The notes beneath the pieces were generated by a model, which was not told where the DNA came from, ran no database searches, and saw only the letters and a list, made by a program, of their open reading frames with translations. This document shows, piece after piece, positions 41,371 through 50,662 of a stretch of 64,000 bases of DNA. The stretch spans positions 62,001 to 126,000 of the forward strand of contig JAKOVH010000032.1 of the NCBI GenBank assembly GCA_029782145.1, written 5' to 3'. The translations under genes were made by a program, and so were the position numbers. The stretch comes from Actinomycetes bacterium (GTDB lineage: Bacteria > Actinomycetota > Acidimicrobiia > Acidimicrobiales > Acidimicrobilacustridaceae). Positions within the stretch are counted from its first letter, which is position 1, and the number at the start of each line of letters is the position of its first letter.

Positions 41371-42201
41371 ATGCCCCGCCCTCCCCTGCTGCTGCTGCCG
41401 CCGTCGGAGGGCAAGGCGCCCGGGGGCGACGCACCGCCGTGGACCCCGGGCTCGGGGTCGTTCCCGTCGCTCGACGAGCGGCGGGTGGAGCTGGTCGAGG
41501 CCCTGGTCGCCGCCATGCACGGCACCGAGGCGGCCCGGGCGAAGCTGCTCGGGGTGAAGGGCGAGGCGCTCGAGGCCGCCACCGCCGCCAACCTGGCGGT
41601 GGCGTCGTCGCCCACCATGGCGGCCATCGAGCGCTACACCGGGGTGCTCTACGACGCCCTCGACGCGCGGTCGCTCCGAGCCCGGGAGCGGCGTCGGCTG
41701 GGCTCGCAGGTCGTGATCTTCAGCGGCCTCTGGGGCGCCACCATGCCGGGCGACCCGATCCCCGCCTACAAGCTCAAGATTGGCGCGTCGCTGGCGCCGC
41801 ACGGCAAGCTCTCGACCTGGTGGCGGAACCCGCTCACCGACGCCCTCGCCCCCATCGTCGAAGGGCGGGTGGTCTGGGACCTGCTGCCCCAGGAGCACGA
41901 GGCGGCGTGGGCGCCCCCGGACACCGGTTCGGGCGAGCGGGGGGCGCCGGGGGCGGTGCTCACCGTGCGCTTCCTCGACGAGAAGGCCCGGCACGGCACG
42001 GCGGCGCGGGCCTTCACCACGGTCAACCACTGGAACAAGCTGCTCAAGGGCGCCTTGGTCCGTCACGTGCTCGCGACCGGCGCCGACGACCCGGACGCCC
42101 TGGCCGCCTTCGAGCACCCCGAGGGCTACGTCTACGACCCGTCGCTCACCGAGCAGGCGAAGGGCCGCACGGTCGTGTCGATGGTGCGACCTCCCCGCTA
42201 G
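41371..42201 (+). CDS. yaaA: Peroxide stress protein YaaA
   Basis: A 276-residue member of the YaaA/DUF328 family, DNA-binding proteins that limit intracellular free iron damage under hydrogen peroxide stress in E. coli. Diagnostic are LLLLPPSEGK at the start, YTGVLYDALDA, SGLWGATMPGDPIPAYKLK, and NHWNKLLKG. The ATG at 41371 was chosen over one three codons earlier because its AGGA spacing is better and the protein then begins as others do. Length is normal. Divergent from the MgtE-N operon. Confidence 0.92.
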   Translation: MPRPPLLLLPPSEGKAPGGDAPPWTPGSGSFPSLDERRVELVEALVAAMHGTEAARAKLLGVKGEALEAATAANLAVASSPTMAAIERYTGVLYDALDARSLRARERRRLGSQVVIFSGLWGATMPGDPIPAYKLKIGASLAPHGKLSTWWRNPLTDALAPIVEGRVVWDLLPQEHEAAWAPPDTGSGERGAPGAVLTVRFLDEKARHGTAARAFTTVNHWNKLLKGALVRHVLATGADDPDALAAFEHPEGYVYDPSLTEQAKGRTVVSMVRPPR

Positions 42202-42255
42202 GGGAGATCGAATCGGCGACATCGGCTGATCGCCGCCGAAGAGGTCGGCCCGGCC

Positions 42256-42543
42256 TCACGTGCGCAGCATGCGCTCGATGGCGGCCATCGCCTCGTCGAG
42301 CTTGGCGTCGCCCTCGGCCCCGCTCTCCTTGGCCGCCGCCATCACGCAGTGGTGGAGGTGCTGGTCGAGCAGGCCCAGGCCCACCCCCTGCAGGGCCTTG
42401 GTGACCGAGGCGATCTGCGTGAGCACGTCGATGCAGTACTTGTCGTCCTCGATCATCCCCTGCAGGCCCCGGACCTGGCCCTCGATGCGGCGGAGCCGCT
42501 TGAGGTAGTCGTCCTTCGAGATGGAGTAGCCCCTTGTCGCCAT
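42256..42543 (-). CDS. csoR: CsoR-family copper-sensing repressor
   Basis: A 95-residue all-helical repressor. The Cu(I) ligands are all there: Cys37 (DDKYCIDVL), His62 and Cys66 (DQHLHHC), with the conserved Tyr/Glu region around. That set marks a copper CsoR rather than a persulfide-sensing CstR, which lacks the histidine. It is divergent from copA and presumably represses it, binding the G-rich stretch in the 51-bp intergenic region. ATG start. Confidence 0.92.
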   Translation of the reverse strand: MATRGYSISKDDYLKRLRRIEGQVRGLQGMIEDDKYCIDVLTQIASVTKALQGVGLGLLDQHLHHCVMAAAKESGAEGDAKLDEAMAAIERMLRT

Positions 42544-42567
42544 GCCCTCAGCATAGCGGTTGTGGTT

Positions 42568-42587
42568 GGTAGGGAGGGGGGGTATGG
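42568..42587. promoter_or_regulatory. G-rich CsoR-site candidate between csoR and copA
   Basis: GGTAGGGAGGGGGGGTATGG fills the centre of the short divergent region. The right half GGGGGTAT matches CsoR half-sites; the left half is not symmetric (TAGGG instead of TACCC). It lies 8 bases before the copA ATG, so repressor binding there would also block the copA start. Confidence 0.4.
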
Positions 42588-42594
42588 TTCACGC

Positions 42595-44943
42595 ATGACC
42601 GGGACCGCTTCCCACGAGACCCGTCGCGTCGACCTGCCCGTCGAGGGCATGACCTGCGCCGCCTGCGCCACGCGCATCGGCAAGGGCCTCGGCAAGCTCG
42701 ACGGCGTCGAGCGGGCGGACGTGAACCTGGCCGCCGCCCGCGCCACCGTCGTGTTCGACCCGTCGGTGGTCGACCCGTCCGCCTTCACCGCCAAGATCGA
42801 GAGCCTCGGCTACGCGGTGCCGGAGGACGACGACCACGAGGCGGCCGAGGCGCGGTACGTGCATGTGCTGGCTCGCCGCCTCGTCGTGGCGACGGCGCTG
42901 ACGGTGCCGACGCTGCTGATCTCGATGGTGCCGCCGCTCATGTTCGACGGCTGGCAGTGGGTGGCGTTCGCCCTCACCACACCGGTGGTGTTCTACAGCG
43001 GCTGGGGGTTCCACCGCGCCGCCGTGGTGAACCTGCGGCACGGCACGGCGACGATGGACACCCTCGTCTCCATGGGCACCCTGGCGGCGTGGGCGTGGTC
43101 GACCGTCGCGCTGTTCCTGCTCGGCGCCGCCGACAGCGGCAACGACGGCATGGGCGGGATGGCCGGCATGGCGACCTCCGGATCCTCGGGCAGCGATGCC
43201 CACGTCTACTTCGAGACGGCCGGCGTCATCATCACCCTGATCCTGCTGGGCAAGTGGTTCGAGGCCCGGGCCCGGCGCCGCTCGGGCGACGCCCTGCGCG
43301 CCCTCGCCGAGCTCGGCGCCAAGACGGCCCGGCTGGTCGACGGGACCGAGATCCCTCTCGCCTCGCTCGAGGTCGGCGACCGCTTCGTGGTGCGGCCCGG
43401 AGAGAAGGTGGCCACCGACGGGGTCGTGGTCGAGGGCCACTCGGCGATCGACATGTCGATGCTCACGGGCGAGCCGGTCCCGGTCGAGGTCGGCCCCGGT
43501 GCCGACGTCATCGGCGCCACCGTGAACGCCAACGGCCACCTGGTGGTGGAAGCGACGCGCGTCGGCGCCGACACCGCCCTGGCCCAGATCGTCACCCTCG
43601 TCGAGGAGGCGCAGGGCTCCAAGGCGCCCATCCAGCGCCTGGCCGACCGCATCGCCGGCGTGTTCGTGCCCACCGTGCTCGTCATCGCCCTGGCCACCCT
43701 CGCCGGCTGGCTGCTCACCGGGCACAGCGCCGAGGACGCCTTCACCGCCGCCGTCGCCGTGCTGATCATCGCCTGCCCCTGCGCCCTGGGCCTGGCCACG
43801 CCCACGGCGATCATGGTGGGCACCGGGCGGGGCGCCCAGCTGGGCATCGTCATCAAGGGCGGCGAGGTGCTCGAGCAGACCCGCCGCGTCGACGTGGCCG
43901 TCGTCGACAAGACGGGCACGATCACCGAGGGCCGCATGGAGCTGGTCGACGTGGCCCCGGCCGAGGGCAGCGACCGGACGACGGTGCTGCGCCTGGCCGC
44001 GGCCGTCGAGGCCCGCTCCGAGCACCCCATCGCCACCGCCGTGGTGGCCGGGGCCGACGCCGAGCGCCCGGGCGAGGCCGCCGCCGCCGAGGTCGACGGG
44101 TTCGAGAACCTGCCCGGGCGCGGTGTCGTGGCCACCGTCCACACCGACGCTGGCGTCCGTTTCCGGGTGGGTGTCGGACGACGTTCGCTGTTCGCCGACG
44201 TCCCCGCGGCGGTCGAGGCGGCCGCCACCGCCGCCGAGCTCGACGGCCGCACCGCAGTGGTGGCCGGCTGGGCCGACCACGACGGCGGACCGCTCGTGGC
44301 CCGCGGCGCCCTGGTGGTGGCCGACCGGCTCAAGGCCACCAGCGCCGATGCGGTGGCCGACCTCCACCGGCTCGGCCTCGAGGTCGTCCTGCTGACCGGC
44401 GACAACGCCCGCACCGCCGAGGCCGTCGGCCGCGAGGTCGGCGCCGACCGGGTGGTGGCCGAGGTGCTGCCGGGCGACAAAGTCGCCGAGGTCGCCCGCC
44501 TCCAGGAGGACGGCAAGGTCGTGGCCATGGTGGGCGACGGCATCAACGACGCTCCCGCCCTGGCCCAGGCCGACCTCGGCATCGCCGTGGGCACCGGCAC
44601 CGACGTGGCCATCGAGGCCAGCGACCTCACCGTCGTGAGCGGCGACCTGCGCGCCGCCGCCGACGCCATCGCCCTCAGCCGACGCACGCTCGCCACCATC
44701 AAGGGCAACCTGTTCTGGGCCTTCGCCTACAACGTGGCCGCCATCCCCCTGGCCGCCCTGGGCGTGCTCAACCCCATGATCGCGGCGGGCACCATGGGCT
44801 TCTCGTCGGTCTTCGTCGTCACCAACAGCCTGCGCCTGCGCCGCTTCCGCGGCGCCCGCTCGGGCCCGCGCTCCACCCACCACGAACCATCCCGTGCCTC
44901 GCTCCCCCGGGCGGGCACCGCCACCGAGGAGGCACACGCATGA
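42595..44943 (+). CDS. copA: Copper-exporting P1B-type ATPase
   Basis: A 782-residue Cu(I) P-type ATPase. N-terminal heavy-metal domain with [11 protein letters not shown], then eight membrane helices, a His/Met/Gly-rich loop ([15 protein letters not shown]), the actuator TGE ([10 protein letters not shown]), the CPC metal site (IIACPCALG), phosphorylation site DKTGT, and hinge GDGINDAP. All catalytic residues are present. The ATG follows directly on the putative CsoR site; its stop overlaps the copZ start (ATGA). Confidence 0.95.
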   Translation: MTGTASHETRRVDLPVEGMTCAACATRIGKGLGKLDGVERADVNLAAARATVVFDPSVVDPSAFTAKIESLGYAVPEDDDHEAAEARYVHVLARRLVVATALTVPTLLISMVPPLMFDGWQWVAFALTTPVVFYSGWGFHRAAVVNLRHGTATMDTLVSMGTLAAWAWSTVALFLLGAADSGNDGMGGMAGMATSGSSGSDAHVYFETAGVIITLILLGKWFEARARRRSGDALRALAELGAKTARLVDGTEIPLASLEVGDRFVVRPGEKVATDGVVVEGHSAIDMSMLTGEPVPVEVGPGADVIGATVNANGHLVVEATRVGADTALAQIVTLVEEAQGSKAPIQRLADRIAGVFVPTVLVIALATLAGWLLTGHSAEDAFTAAVAVLIIACPCALGLATPTAIMVGTGRGAQLGIVIKGGEVLEQTRRVDVAVVDKTGTITEGRMELVDVAPAEGSDRTTVLRLAAAVEARSEHPIATAVVAGADAERPGEAAAAEVDGFENLPGRGVVATVHTDAGVRFRVGVGRRSLFADVPAAVEAAATAAELDGRTAVVAGWADHDGGPLVARGALVVADRLKATSADAVADLHRLGLEVVLLTGDNARTAEAVGREVGADRVVAEVLPGDKVAEVARLQEDGKVVAMVGDGINDAPALAQADLGIAVGTGTDVAIEASDLTVVSGDLRAAADAIALSRRTLATIKGNLFWAFAYNVAAIPLAALGVLNPMIAAGTMGFSSVFVVTNSLRLRRFRGARSGPRSTHHEPSRASLPRAGTATEEAHA

Positions 44944-45146
44944 CCACTCGCACCTACTCCGTGCCCGGCATCTCCTGCGGCCACTGCAAGGCCGCCATCG
45001 AGGGCGAGCTCGACGGCGCCGCCGGCGTCGACTCGGTGGTCGTCGACGTCGACGCCAAGACCGTGCAGGTCACCGGCGACATCAGCGAGGACGCCGTGCG
45101 CGCCGCCGTCGACGAGGCCGGCTACGAGGTCGCCTCGGTCAGCTGA
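44940..45146 (+). CDS. copZ: Copper chaperone CopZ-like (HMA domain)
   Basis: A 68-residue single heavy-metal-associated domain. [15 protein letters not shown] has the C-x-x-C copper site, with the ferredoxin-like beta-alpha-beta pattern through [19 protein letters not shown]. It hands Cu(I) to CopA. The ATG overlaps the copA stop, so the two are co-translated. Confidence 0.94.
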   Translation: MTTRTYSVPGISCGHCKAAIEGELDGAAGVDSVVVDVDAKTVQVTGDISEDAVRAAVDEAGYEVASVS

Positions 45147-45168
45147 GCGCCGGCGCGGCCCCCGGCGC
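45147..45168. terminator. Short hairpin between convergent copZ and RNA methyltransferase genes
   Basis: GCGCCGG / CCGGCGC with an 8-nt loop directly after the copZ stop. A weak but well-placed bidirectional terminator. Confidence 0.45.
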
Positions 45169-45179
45169 ACGCCCGAGCC

Positions 45180-45797
45180 TCATCCCGGGGCACCCCGGTC
45201 GGTCCGCTCCAGGGCGTGCTGACGGACCCAGGTGTGCATGGCGATGCCGGCGGCCACCCCGGCGTTGATCGACCGGGTCGAGCCGAACTGAGCGATGGAG
45301 CACACCATCCCAGCAGCCGCCACCGCCTCGTCGGTGAGCCCCGGGCCCTCCTGGCCGAACAGCAGCACGCAGCGCTCGGGGAGCACGACCGACTCGAGTG
45401 GCACCGCACCCGGCACGATGTCGATGCCGACCACCGCCAGGCCCTCGTCACCGGCCCAGTCGATCAGGTGGGCGACGTCGGGGTGGTGGTGGAGGTGGAG
45501 GTAGCGGTCGGTGACCATCGCCCCGCGCCGGTTGAAGCGACGGCGCCCGACGACGTGCACACCCGCGGCGTTGAAGGCGTTGGCGGTGCGGACGACGGTG
45601 CCGATGTTCAGGTCGTGTTGCCAGTTCTCGATGGCGACGTGGAACGGGTGCCGCCGGGTGTCGAGGTCGGCGACGATGGCGTCGTTGCGCCAGTAGCGGT
45701 AGCGGTCGGCCACGTTGCGCCGGTCGCCGTGGGCGAGCAGCTCCGGGTCGAGGCGGGGGTCGTCGGGCCACGGGCGCGGAAGGGGGCCGACGCCCAT
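45180..45797 (-). CDS. SpoU/TrmH-family RNA 2'-O-methyltransferase
   Basis: A 205-residue RNA ribose methyltransferase with the trefoil-knot fold. Motif 1 NIGTVVRTANAFNAAGV, motif 2 LLFGQEGPGL and motif 3 QFGSTRSINAGVAAGIAMH are all complete. The N-terminal ~50 residues replace the usual RNA-binding domain. Target (tRNA or rRNA) not determinable. The ATG at 45797 has AAGGA upstream; longer frames run into the divergent gene. It is annotated only to family level. Confidence 0.88.
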   Translation of the reverse strand: MGVGPLPRPWPDDPRLDPELLAHGDRRNVADRYRYWRNDAIVADLDTRRHPFHVAIENWQHDLNIGTVVRTANAFNAAGVHVVGRRRFNRRGAMVTDRYLHLHHHPDVAHLIDWAGDEGLAVVGIDIVPGAVPLESVVLPERCVLLFGQEGPGLTDEAVAAAGMVCSIAQFGSTRSINAGVAAGIAMHTWVRQHALERTDRGAPG

Positions 45798-45843
45798 CTC
45801 CCGATCCTTCTCGGGCGTGGCTGCGCCCGTACCCTCGTCGGCG

Positions 45844-47043
45844 ATGACCGCCCTCCCCTGCTCCGGTGACCGCCTCATGGTGGCACCCCGAGTCCCCCCG
45901 ACCCGCGGTCGGCGCGGTCGCAGTCGGCGCAGTGGGCGCGGCGCCGCCCTGCTGCTGGCGGGCGGCCTGGTGCTGGGCGCCTGCAGCGTGGGGCGCAGCA
46001 CCGAGGGCGCCGACGGGCCGTCGGGCGACCCCACCGTCGACTCGCTGGCCGAAGCCCGCCAGGAGCTCTCTGCCGGCGTGACCTTCGAACGCATCTCCGA
46101 GCGCCTCCAGGAGCGGGCCACCGCCCACGGCCTGCCCACCGCAGCCCTGGTGATGGGCATGACCCCCGGCGACCCGGGCGCCACCGCCACCTACGGCGCC
46201 GGGCCGGTCGACCCCGATGCGCCGGTGCAGCTGGGCGAGACCTCGTTCTGGCTGACCACCGCCGTGCTGCTCACGCTGGTCGACGACGGCACCCTCGCGC
46301 TCGACGCAGGCATCAGCGCGACCCTCACCGACCTGCCCGCCCCGGCGTCGACGATCACCCTGCGCCAGCTGCTCTCGCACACCTCGGGCCTGCCCGTCTC
46401 GGTCGCCTGCGCCGAGCCGACGCCAACCGCCTGCGACGCGGCGGTGGCGGCCGCGCCGATCGTCGACCCGCCGGGCGAGGCGTTCCACGTCACCGACCTC
46501 GACGCCCACGTCGCCGCCCGCCTCGCCGAGGAAGCCACCGGCCGCCCGTGGGCCGAGCTCTTCGCGACGCGCATCGCCGCCCCGACCGGCATGGCCTCGA
46601 CCCCGTTCGCCGACCCGTCGACCACCGGCGGCCTGCTCGCCGTCGACGGCACCACCACCGTCACGGACCTGGGCCGGTTCCTGTCGATGCTGCGTGACGA
46701 CGGCCGGACCGGCGACGTCGTGGTCGTCTCGACCGGGTCGATCGACGAGATGCTGCTCGACCAGACGGTGCGGCTCGACACCCACGACGAGCCGTGGGTC
46801 GCCGAGACGGGCGTACCCACCTACGGGCTCGGCGTGTGGAGAGACCGCCTGCGCGGCGACGACGTGGCCTCGGTCGTGTCGGCTCCCAACCGCTACGGGC
46901 TCTACCCGTTCCTCGACGCCGGCCGGTCGGCCTGGGGCGTGGTGGTGGTCGACGAGCGGGCCCGACCCCGGGCCGAGGTCGTGAGCGAGTCCGCCACGAT
47001 CGCCCAGCTCACCGCCGCCGCCCTGCGCCGCTCCCCCGACTGA
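45844..47043 (+). CDS. Beta-lactamase-fold lipoprotein lacking catalytic residues
   Basis: A 399-residue lipoprotein of the serine beta-lactamase/esterase (class C) fold. A basic start and VLGAC (Cys47) form a lipobox. The fold is recognised by LRQLLSHTSGLP and the pattern ...TLVDDGTLALDAGI. The catalytic SxxK reads S134-F-W-L137, without the lysine, and where YxN is expected (before LDAHVAARLAEEATG) the sequence is FHVTD, without tyrosine. So it is probably an inactive relative that binds rather than hydrolyses. The start at 45844 is uncertain; ATG 45877 is also possible. Nearly overlaps the divergent methyltransferase start. Confidence 0.78.
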   Translation: MTALPCSGDRLMVAPRVPPTRGRRGRSRRSGRGAALLLAGGLVLGACSVGRSTEGADGPSGDPTVDSLAEARQELSAGVTFERISERLQERATAHGLPTAALVMGMTPGDPGATATYGAGPVDPDAPVQLGETSFWLTTAVLLTLVDDGTLALDAGISATLTDLPAPASTITLRQLLSHTSGLPVSVACAEPTPTACDAAVAAAPIVDPPGEAFHVTDLDAHVAARLAEEATGRPWAELFATRIAAPTGMASTPFADPSTTGGLLAVDGTTTVTDLGRFLSMLRDDGRTGDVVVVSTGSIDEMLLDQTVRLDTHDEPWVAETGVPTYGLGVWRDRLRGDDVASVVSAPNRYGLYPFLDAGRSAWGVVVVDERARPRAEVVSESATIAQLTAAALRRSPD

Positions 47044-47056
47044 CCCGAAGCTGGTT

Positions 47057-47083
47057 CCAAACGTCCCGCTTCCCGAGACGTTG
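47057..47083. terminator. Hairpin between convergent hydrolase-like and hemC genes
   Basis: CCAAACGTC and GACGTTGG pair over 8 bp with one bulged A around an 11-nt loop. Placed in the 77-bp convergent gap; probably a shared terminator. Confidence 0.5.
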
Positions 47084-47120
47084 GGCACCACCTGGGTCTC
47101 GACCGCCGGAGGGCGAGGGG

Positions 47121-48053
47121 TCAGCGAATGAGGAGGGAGGCGCCGCCGGCGTCGTCGAGGAGGAAGCGGGCGAGGTCCCGACCGACGCCGTCGGCCTCGG
47201 TGACGGGAGCGGTGCGCCGCTCACGCAGCACGACGTGGCCGTCCATCGAGGCCAGCAGCCCCTCGATGGAGAGCCGGTCGCCGTCGACCGTCGCGTGGGC
47301 GCCGGCGGGCAGGTCGCAGTCGCCGCCGAGCTCGGCCAGGAACGCCCGCTCGGCGTCGACGGCCACCCGGCTGGGCCCGTGCTCGATGGCGGCGAGCAGG
47401 TCGCGGGCCACGTCGTCACCGGCCCGGCACTCCACCGCCAAGGCGCCCTGGGCCACCTGGGGCAGCACCACCGCCGGCTCCAGCACCTCCACCACCCGGT
47501 CGCCGAGGTCGAGCCCCAGCCGGTCGACGGCGGCGGCGGCCATCACGATGGCGTCGAACTCCTCGGCCTTGGCCAACCGGGTGGCGATGTTGCCGCGCAG
47601 CCCGGCGAAGGTCAGGTCGGGTCGCGCCCAGGCCAGCTGGGCCCGCCGCCGAACCGAGCCCGTGGCCACCAGGCCGCCGACGGGCAGCCCGGCGAGGGTG
47701 GAGCCGACGAGCACGTCGCGGGGGTCGGCCCGCTCGGGCACCGCGGCCAGCACCAGCTCGTCGGGCGTGACGGCGGGGAGGTCCTTGCCCGAGTGCACCG
47801 CCAGGTCGGCACGGCCGTCGAGCACGGCGGCCTGCACCTCCTTGACGAACACGCCCTTGCCGCCCATCTCCCAGATCGGGATGTCGAGGCGGGCGTCGGC
47901 GACGGTCTCGACCACGACCTTCTCGACCGTGACCTCCACGCCCCGGGCCCGACCGGCCCCGGCCAGCAGCGAACTCACGTGGTCGGTCTGCCACAGCGCC
48001 AGGGCGCTGCCGCGCGTCGCCGCCCGGAGGTGCACCGCCTGCTCGGCCGCCAT
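47121..48053 (-). CDS. hemC: Hydroxymethylbilane synthase (porphobilinogen deaminase)
   Basis: A 310-residue enzyme joining four porphobilinogens to hydroxymethylbilane in heme/cobalamin synthesis. LRAATRGSALALWQTDHV is the N-terminal signature, HSGKDLPA the substrate-binding loop, and LAVECRAGD carries the cysteine that holds the dipyrromethane cofactor. TGSVRRRAQL is the arginine-rich active site. Length is normal. The ATG lies 14 bases after hemA; last gene of the rex-cysG-hemA-hemC operon. Confidence 0.95.
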   Translation of the reverse strand: MAAEQAVHLRAATRGSALALWQTDHVSSLLAGAGRARGVEVTVEKVVVETVADARLDIPIWEMGGKGVFVKEVQAAVLDGRADLAVHSGKDLPAVTPDELVLAAVPERADPRDVLVGSTLAGLPVGGLVATGSVRRRAQLAWARPDLTFAGLRGNIATRLAKAEEFDAIVMAAAAVDRLGLDLGDRVVEVLEPAVVLPQVAQGALAVECRAGDDVARDLLAAIEHGPSRVAVDAERAFLAELGGDCDLPAGAHATVDGDRLSIEGLLASMDGHVVLRERRTAPVTEADGVGRDLARFLLDDAGGASLLIR

Positions 48054-48067
48054 GGTCGTTCGCCGGC

Positions 48068-49327
48068 TTACAGGTTGAACAGGTCGCGCAGCGCCTCGGC
48101 CAGGCGCTCGCCCTTCGGCGTGCCCGCCGCGTCCTTGAGCCCCACGGTGGGGCGGTGCAGCAGCTTGGCCACGATGCCGTGGGTGAGCGCCTCGAGCGCC
48201 TCGAGCTGGCGCTCGTCGAGCTCGCCGAGACGGGCCCGGAACCGCTCGAGCTCGGCCCGCCGCACGTCCTCGGCCCGCTCGCGCAGCGACGCGACCAACG
48301 GGGCGACCTCGCGCGCCGAGCTCACGGCCAGGTAGCGCTCGAGCTCCTCGTCGACCATGGTGCGCACGGCGGCGACCTCACGCCGGCGCTCGGCCTGGCC
48401 CGCCTCGGCGAACGCCCGCAGGTCGTCCATGTCGAGCAGGGTGACGCCCGGCAGGTCGGCAGCGGTCGGATCGACGTCGCGGGGCACGGCCACGTCGACG
48501 ACGAGCAGGGGCCGGCCGTCGCGGTGGTGCATCACCCGGGCGACGTCGGCGTGCTCGATGAGCATCGACGAGGCACCGGTGCCGGTGAGCAGCAGGTCGA
48601 CCTGGGCGAGCGAGGCGTCGAGGTCAGCCAGACGGATGGCCCGCCCGCCGACGCGGTCGGCGATCTCCGCGGCCCGCTCCCAGGTGCGGTTGGCGATGCG
48701 GATGTCGGTGACGCCGTTGGTGGCGAGGGCGCGGACCATGCCCTCACCCATCTCGCCGGCGCCCATCACGAGGATGCCGCGTCCTTCGAGCGAGCCCAGC
48801 CGCTCGGCGGCCATGGCCACCGCAGCCGTGGAGACCGAGGCGACGTGGCGCCCGATGGCCGTCTCGGTGCGGGCCCGCTTGCCCACCTCGAGGGCGTGGC
48901 GGAACAGCAGGTTGAGCTGGGATCCGGCCGAGCGCTCGTCCTGGGCCCGCTCCCACGCGGTGCGCACCTGTCCGAGGATCTCCGCCTCGCCGACGACCGC
49001 CGAGTCGAGCCCGGCCGCCACCTCGAACAGGTGGGCGGCGGCGTCGGCGCCGTCGTGGACGTAGAGGTGGTCGGCCAGCTCCTCGGGCGGGACGAACGCC
49101 AGCTCCGAGAAGAAGGTGCGCAGGTCGGCGTAGGCCGGGTGGAACTTCTCGGCCACCACGTAGACCTCGGAGCGGTTGCACGTCGACAGCACGACGGCCT
49201 CGCTCACGTGGTCGTGCGACATCACGTCGTGCAGCGCCTTGGGCAGGCGGGCGTCGTCGATCGTCACCCGCTCGAGCAGGTCGAGGGGCACCGTGCGGTG
49301 GTTCAGTCCGAGGACGACGACAGACAC
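48068..49327 (-). CDS. hemA: Glutamyl-tRNA reductase
   Basis: A 419-residue NADPH-dependent reductase making glutamate-1-semialdehyde from glutamyl-tRNA, first step of C5 tetrapyrrole synthesis. GLNHRTVPLDLLERV, AVVLSTCNRSEVY (catalytic Cys), GEAEILGQVR and VMGAGEMGEGM (NADPH) are conserved. The GTG at 49327 gives the standard N-terminus and overlaps the end of the siroheme gene by 25 bases. The N-terminal His/Thr of the active site are present. Confidence 0.95.
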   Translation of the reverse strand: MSVVVLGLNHRTVPLDLLERVTIDDARLPKALHDVMSHDHVSEAVVLSTCNRSEVYVVAEKFHPAYADLRTFFSELAFVPPEELADHLYVHDGADAAAHLFEVAAGLDSAVVGEAEILGQVRTAWERAQDERSAGSQLNLLFRHALEVGKRARTETAIGRHVASVSTAAVAMAAERLGSLEGRGILVMGAGEMGEGMVRALATNGVTDIRIANRTWERAAEIADRVGGRAIRLADLDASLAQVDLLLTGTGASSMLIEHADVARVMHHRDGRPLLVVDVAVPRDVDPTAADLPGVTLLDMDDLRAFAEAGQAERRREVAAVRTMVDEELERYLAVSSAREVAPLVASLRERAEDVRRAELERFRARLGELDERQLEALEALTHGIVAKLLHRPTVGLKDAAGTPKGERLAEALRDLFNL

Positions 49328-49938
49328 GCCTGCAGGCGCTCCTTGGCTTCGGCGAGGTGACCCTCGCGGACGAGTTCCAGCATCCCCGAATCCAGTGCTC
49401 CCTGCCAGTCGAGCCCTTCGGTGGGCGTCCCCTGGGCCTGCAACCGGAGCCGCTCCTCGGCCAGCAGCTCCATCAGCACGACGCACTCGGGCCCGAGCTC
49501 GACGGCGAACCGGCGCCGGAGCCACACGGCGAGCGCCGGCGAGTGCCCGCCGGTCGAGAACGTGACGAGCAACGGGCCCTGCCGCACGCGGGAGGGCAGC
49601 GTGGCGCTGCAGTTGGCGGGGTCGTCGGCGCTGTTCACCCACACCCCCGCCGCCTCGCCGTCGAGGAAGACCTGCCGGTTCACGGCGGGGTCGTCGGTGG
49701 CGGCCACGGCCAGCCGGAACCCGGCGACCTCGCCGGCCCGGTACGGGCGGGCGTGGAGGGTGACCCCGGCGAGCTCGGCGGCGGCGGGCTCGATGCGCGG
49801 GGCCACGACGTGCACCTCCGCGCCGCACGCCACCAGCTCCGCCGCCTTCTGGGCCGCCACCCGGCCGCCGCCCACCACGAGGCACCGCCGGCCGGCGACC
49901 ACGAGGTTCACCGGGTAGAGCGGCACGTCGATCGGCAT
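49303..49938 (-). CDS. Precorrin-2 dehydrogenase/sirohydrochlorin ferrochelatase domain (CysG-N type)
   Basis: A 211-residue protein of the Met8/SirC type. PLYPVNLVVAGRRCLVVGGGRVAAQKAAEL is the NAD-binding Rossmann start, in parts GRRCLVVGGGRVA; VWVNSADDPANCSATLPSRV is the family signature. It oxidises precorrin-2 to sirohydrochlorin (and may insert iron), branching siroheme from heme. There is no uroporphyrinogen methylase domain fused. The ATG shares one base with the rex stop (TGATG). Confidence 0.92.
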   Translation of the reverse strand: MPIDVPLYPVNLVVAGRRCLVVGGGRVAAQKAAELVACGAEVHVVAPRIEPAAAELAGVTLHARPYRAGEVAGFRLAVAATDDPAVNRQVFLDGEAAGVWVNSADDPANCSATLPSRVRQGPLLVTFSTGGHSPALAVWLRRRFAVELGPECVVLMELLAEERLRLQAQGTPTEGLDWQGALDSGMLELVREGHLAEAKERLQACLSSSSD

Positions 49939-50642
49939 CAGCCCACCGACTCCGGGGCGTCGAGGGGCCGGGCCGGCGGGCCCACCGCCGGATCGGCGGC
50001 GTCGGCGGCGGCGTCCCGTTGGCGGTAGAAGCTCAGGATCTGCAGCTCGAGGGCCAGGTCGACCTTGCGCAGCGATGCCTGCGGCGGCACGGTCAGCACC
50101 GCCGGTGCGAAGTTGAGGATCGACGTGATGCCGGCGGCCACCAGGCGGTCGGCGACGTCCTGGGCACCCGCGGCCGGGGTGGCGATGATGCCGATGGCGA
50201 TGCCCTGGTCGGCCACCAGCTGGGGCAGGTCGTCGATGTGGTGGATGCGGTGCTCGCCGAGCACGGTGCCCACCTTGGCCCGGTCGGCGTCGACCAGCGC
50301 GGCCACCGGGAAGCCCCGCTCGCTGAACCCCCCGTAGTTGGCGAGGGCGGCGCCCAGGTTGCCGACGCCGACGATGACCACAGGCCAGTCCTTGGTGAGG
50401 CCCAGCTCGCGGCTCATCTGGAACAGCAGGTACTCGACGTCGTAGCCGACCCCCCGGGTGCCGTACGAGCCGAGGTAGGACAGGTCCTTGCGGACCTTGG
50501 CCGCGTTGACTCCGGCCAGCTCGGCCAGGCGCTCCGAGGAGATCGTGGCGGTCTGCTCGGCGTGGAGCTCGACGAGGGTCCGCAGGTAGACCGGCAGCCT
50601 CGCCACCGTGGCCTCGGGGATGCGTCGGCGGGACCGGTCCAC
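49938..50642 (-). CDS. rex: Redox-sensing transcriptional repressor Rex
   Basis: A 234-residue NADH/NAD+ sensing repressor. N-terminal winged helix (IPEATVARLPVYLRTL, AGVNAAKVRKDLSYLGSYG), then a Rossmann domain with VVIVGVGNLGAALANY, and a final swapped helix (LALELQILSFY). The start is GTG at 50642; a GTG three codons upstream is also possible, neither has a strong ribosome site. First gene of the heme operon and preceded by a Rex-operator-like site, so it probably autoregulates. The heme genes would then follow respiratory state. Confidence 0.94.
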   Translation of the reverse strand: MDRSRRRIPEATVARLPVYLRTLVELHAEQTATISSERLAELAGVNAAKVRKDLSYLGSYGTRGVGYDVEYLLFQMSRELGLTKDWPVVIVGVGNLGAALANYGGFSERGFPVAALVDADRAKVGTVLGEHRIHHIDDLPQLVADQGIAIGIIATPAAGAQDVADRLVAAGITSILNFAPAVLTVPPQASLRKVDLALELQILSFYRQRDAAADAADPAVGPPARPLDAPESVG

Positions 50643-50662
50643 GGCGACCACGCTACCGAGCA

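Noticed and set aside
42256..42543. The local CsoR as regulator of the persulfide operon at 8.4 kb
   Set aside because: It carries the His ligand and Cys pair of copper sensors and stands divergent to copA; a persulfide sensor would lack the histidine.
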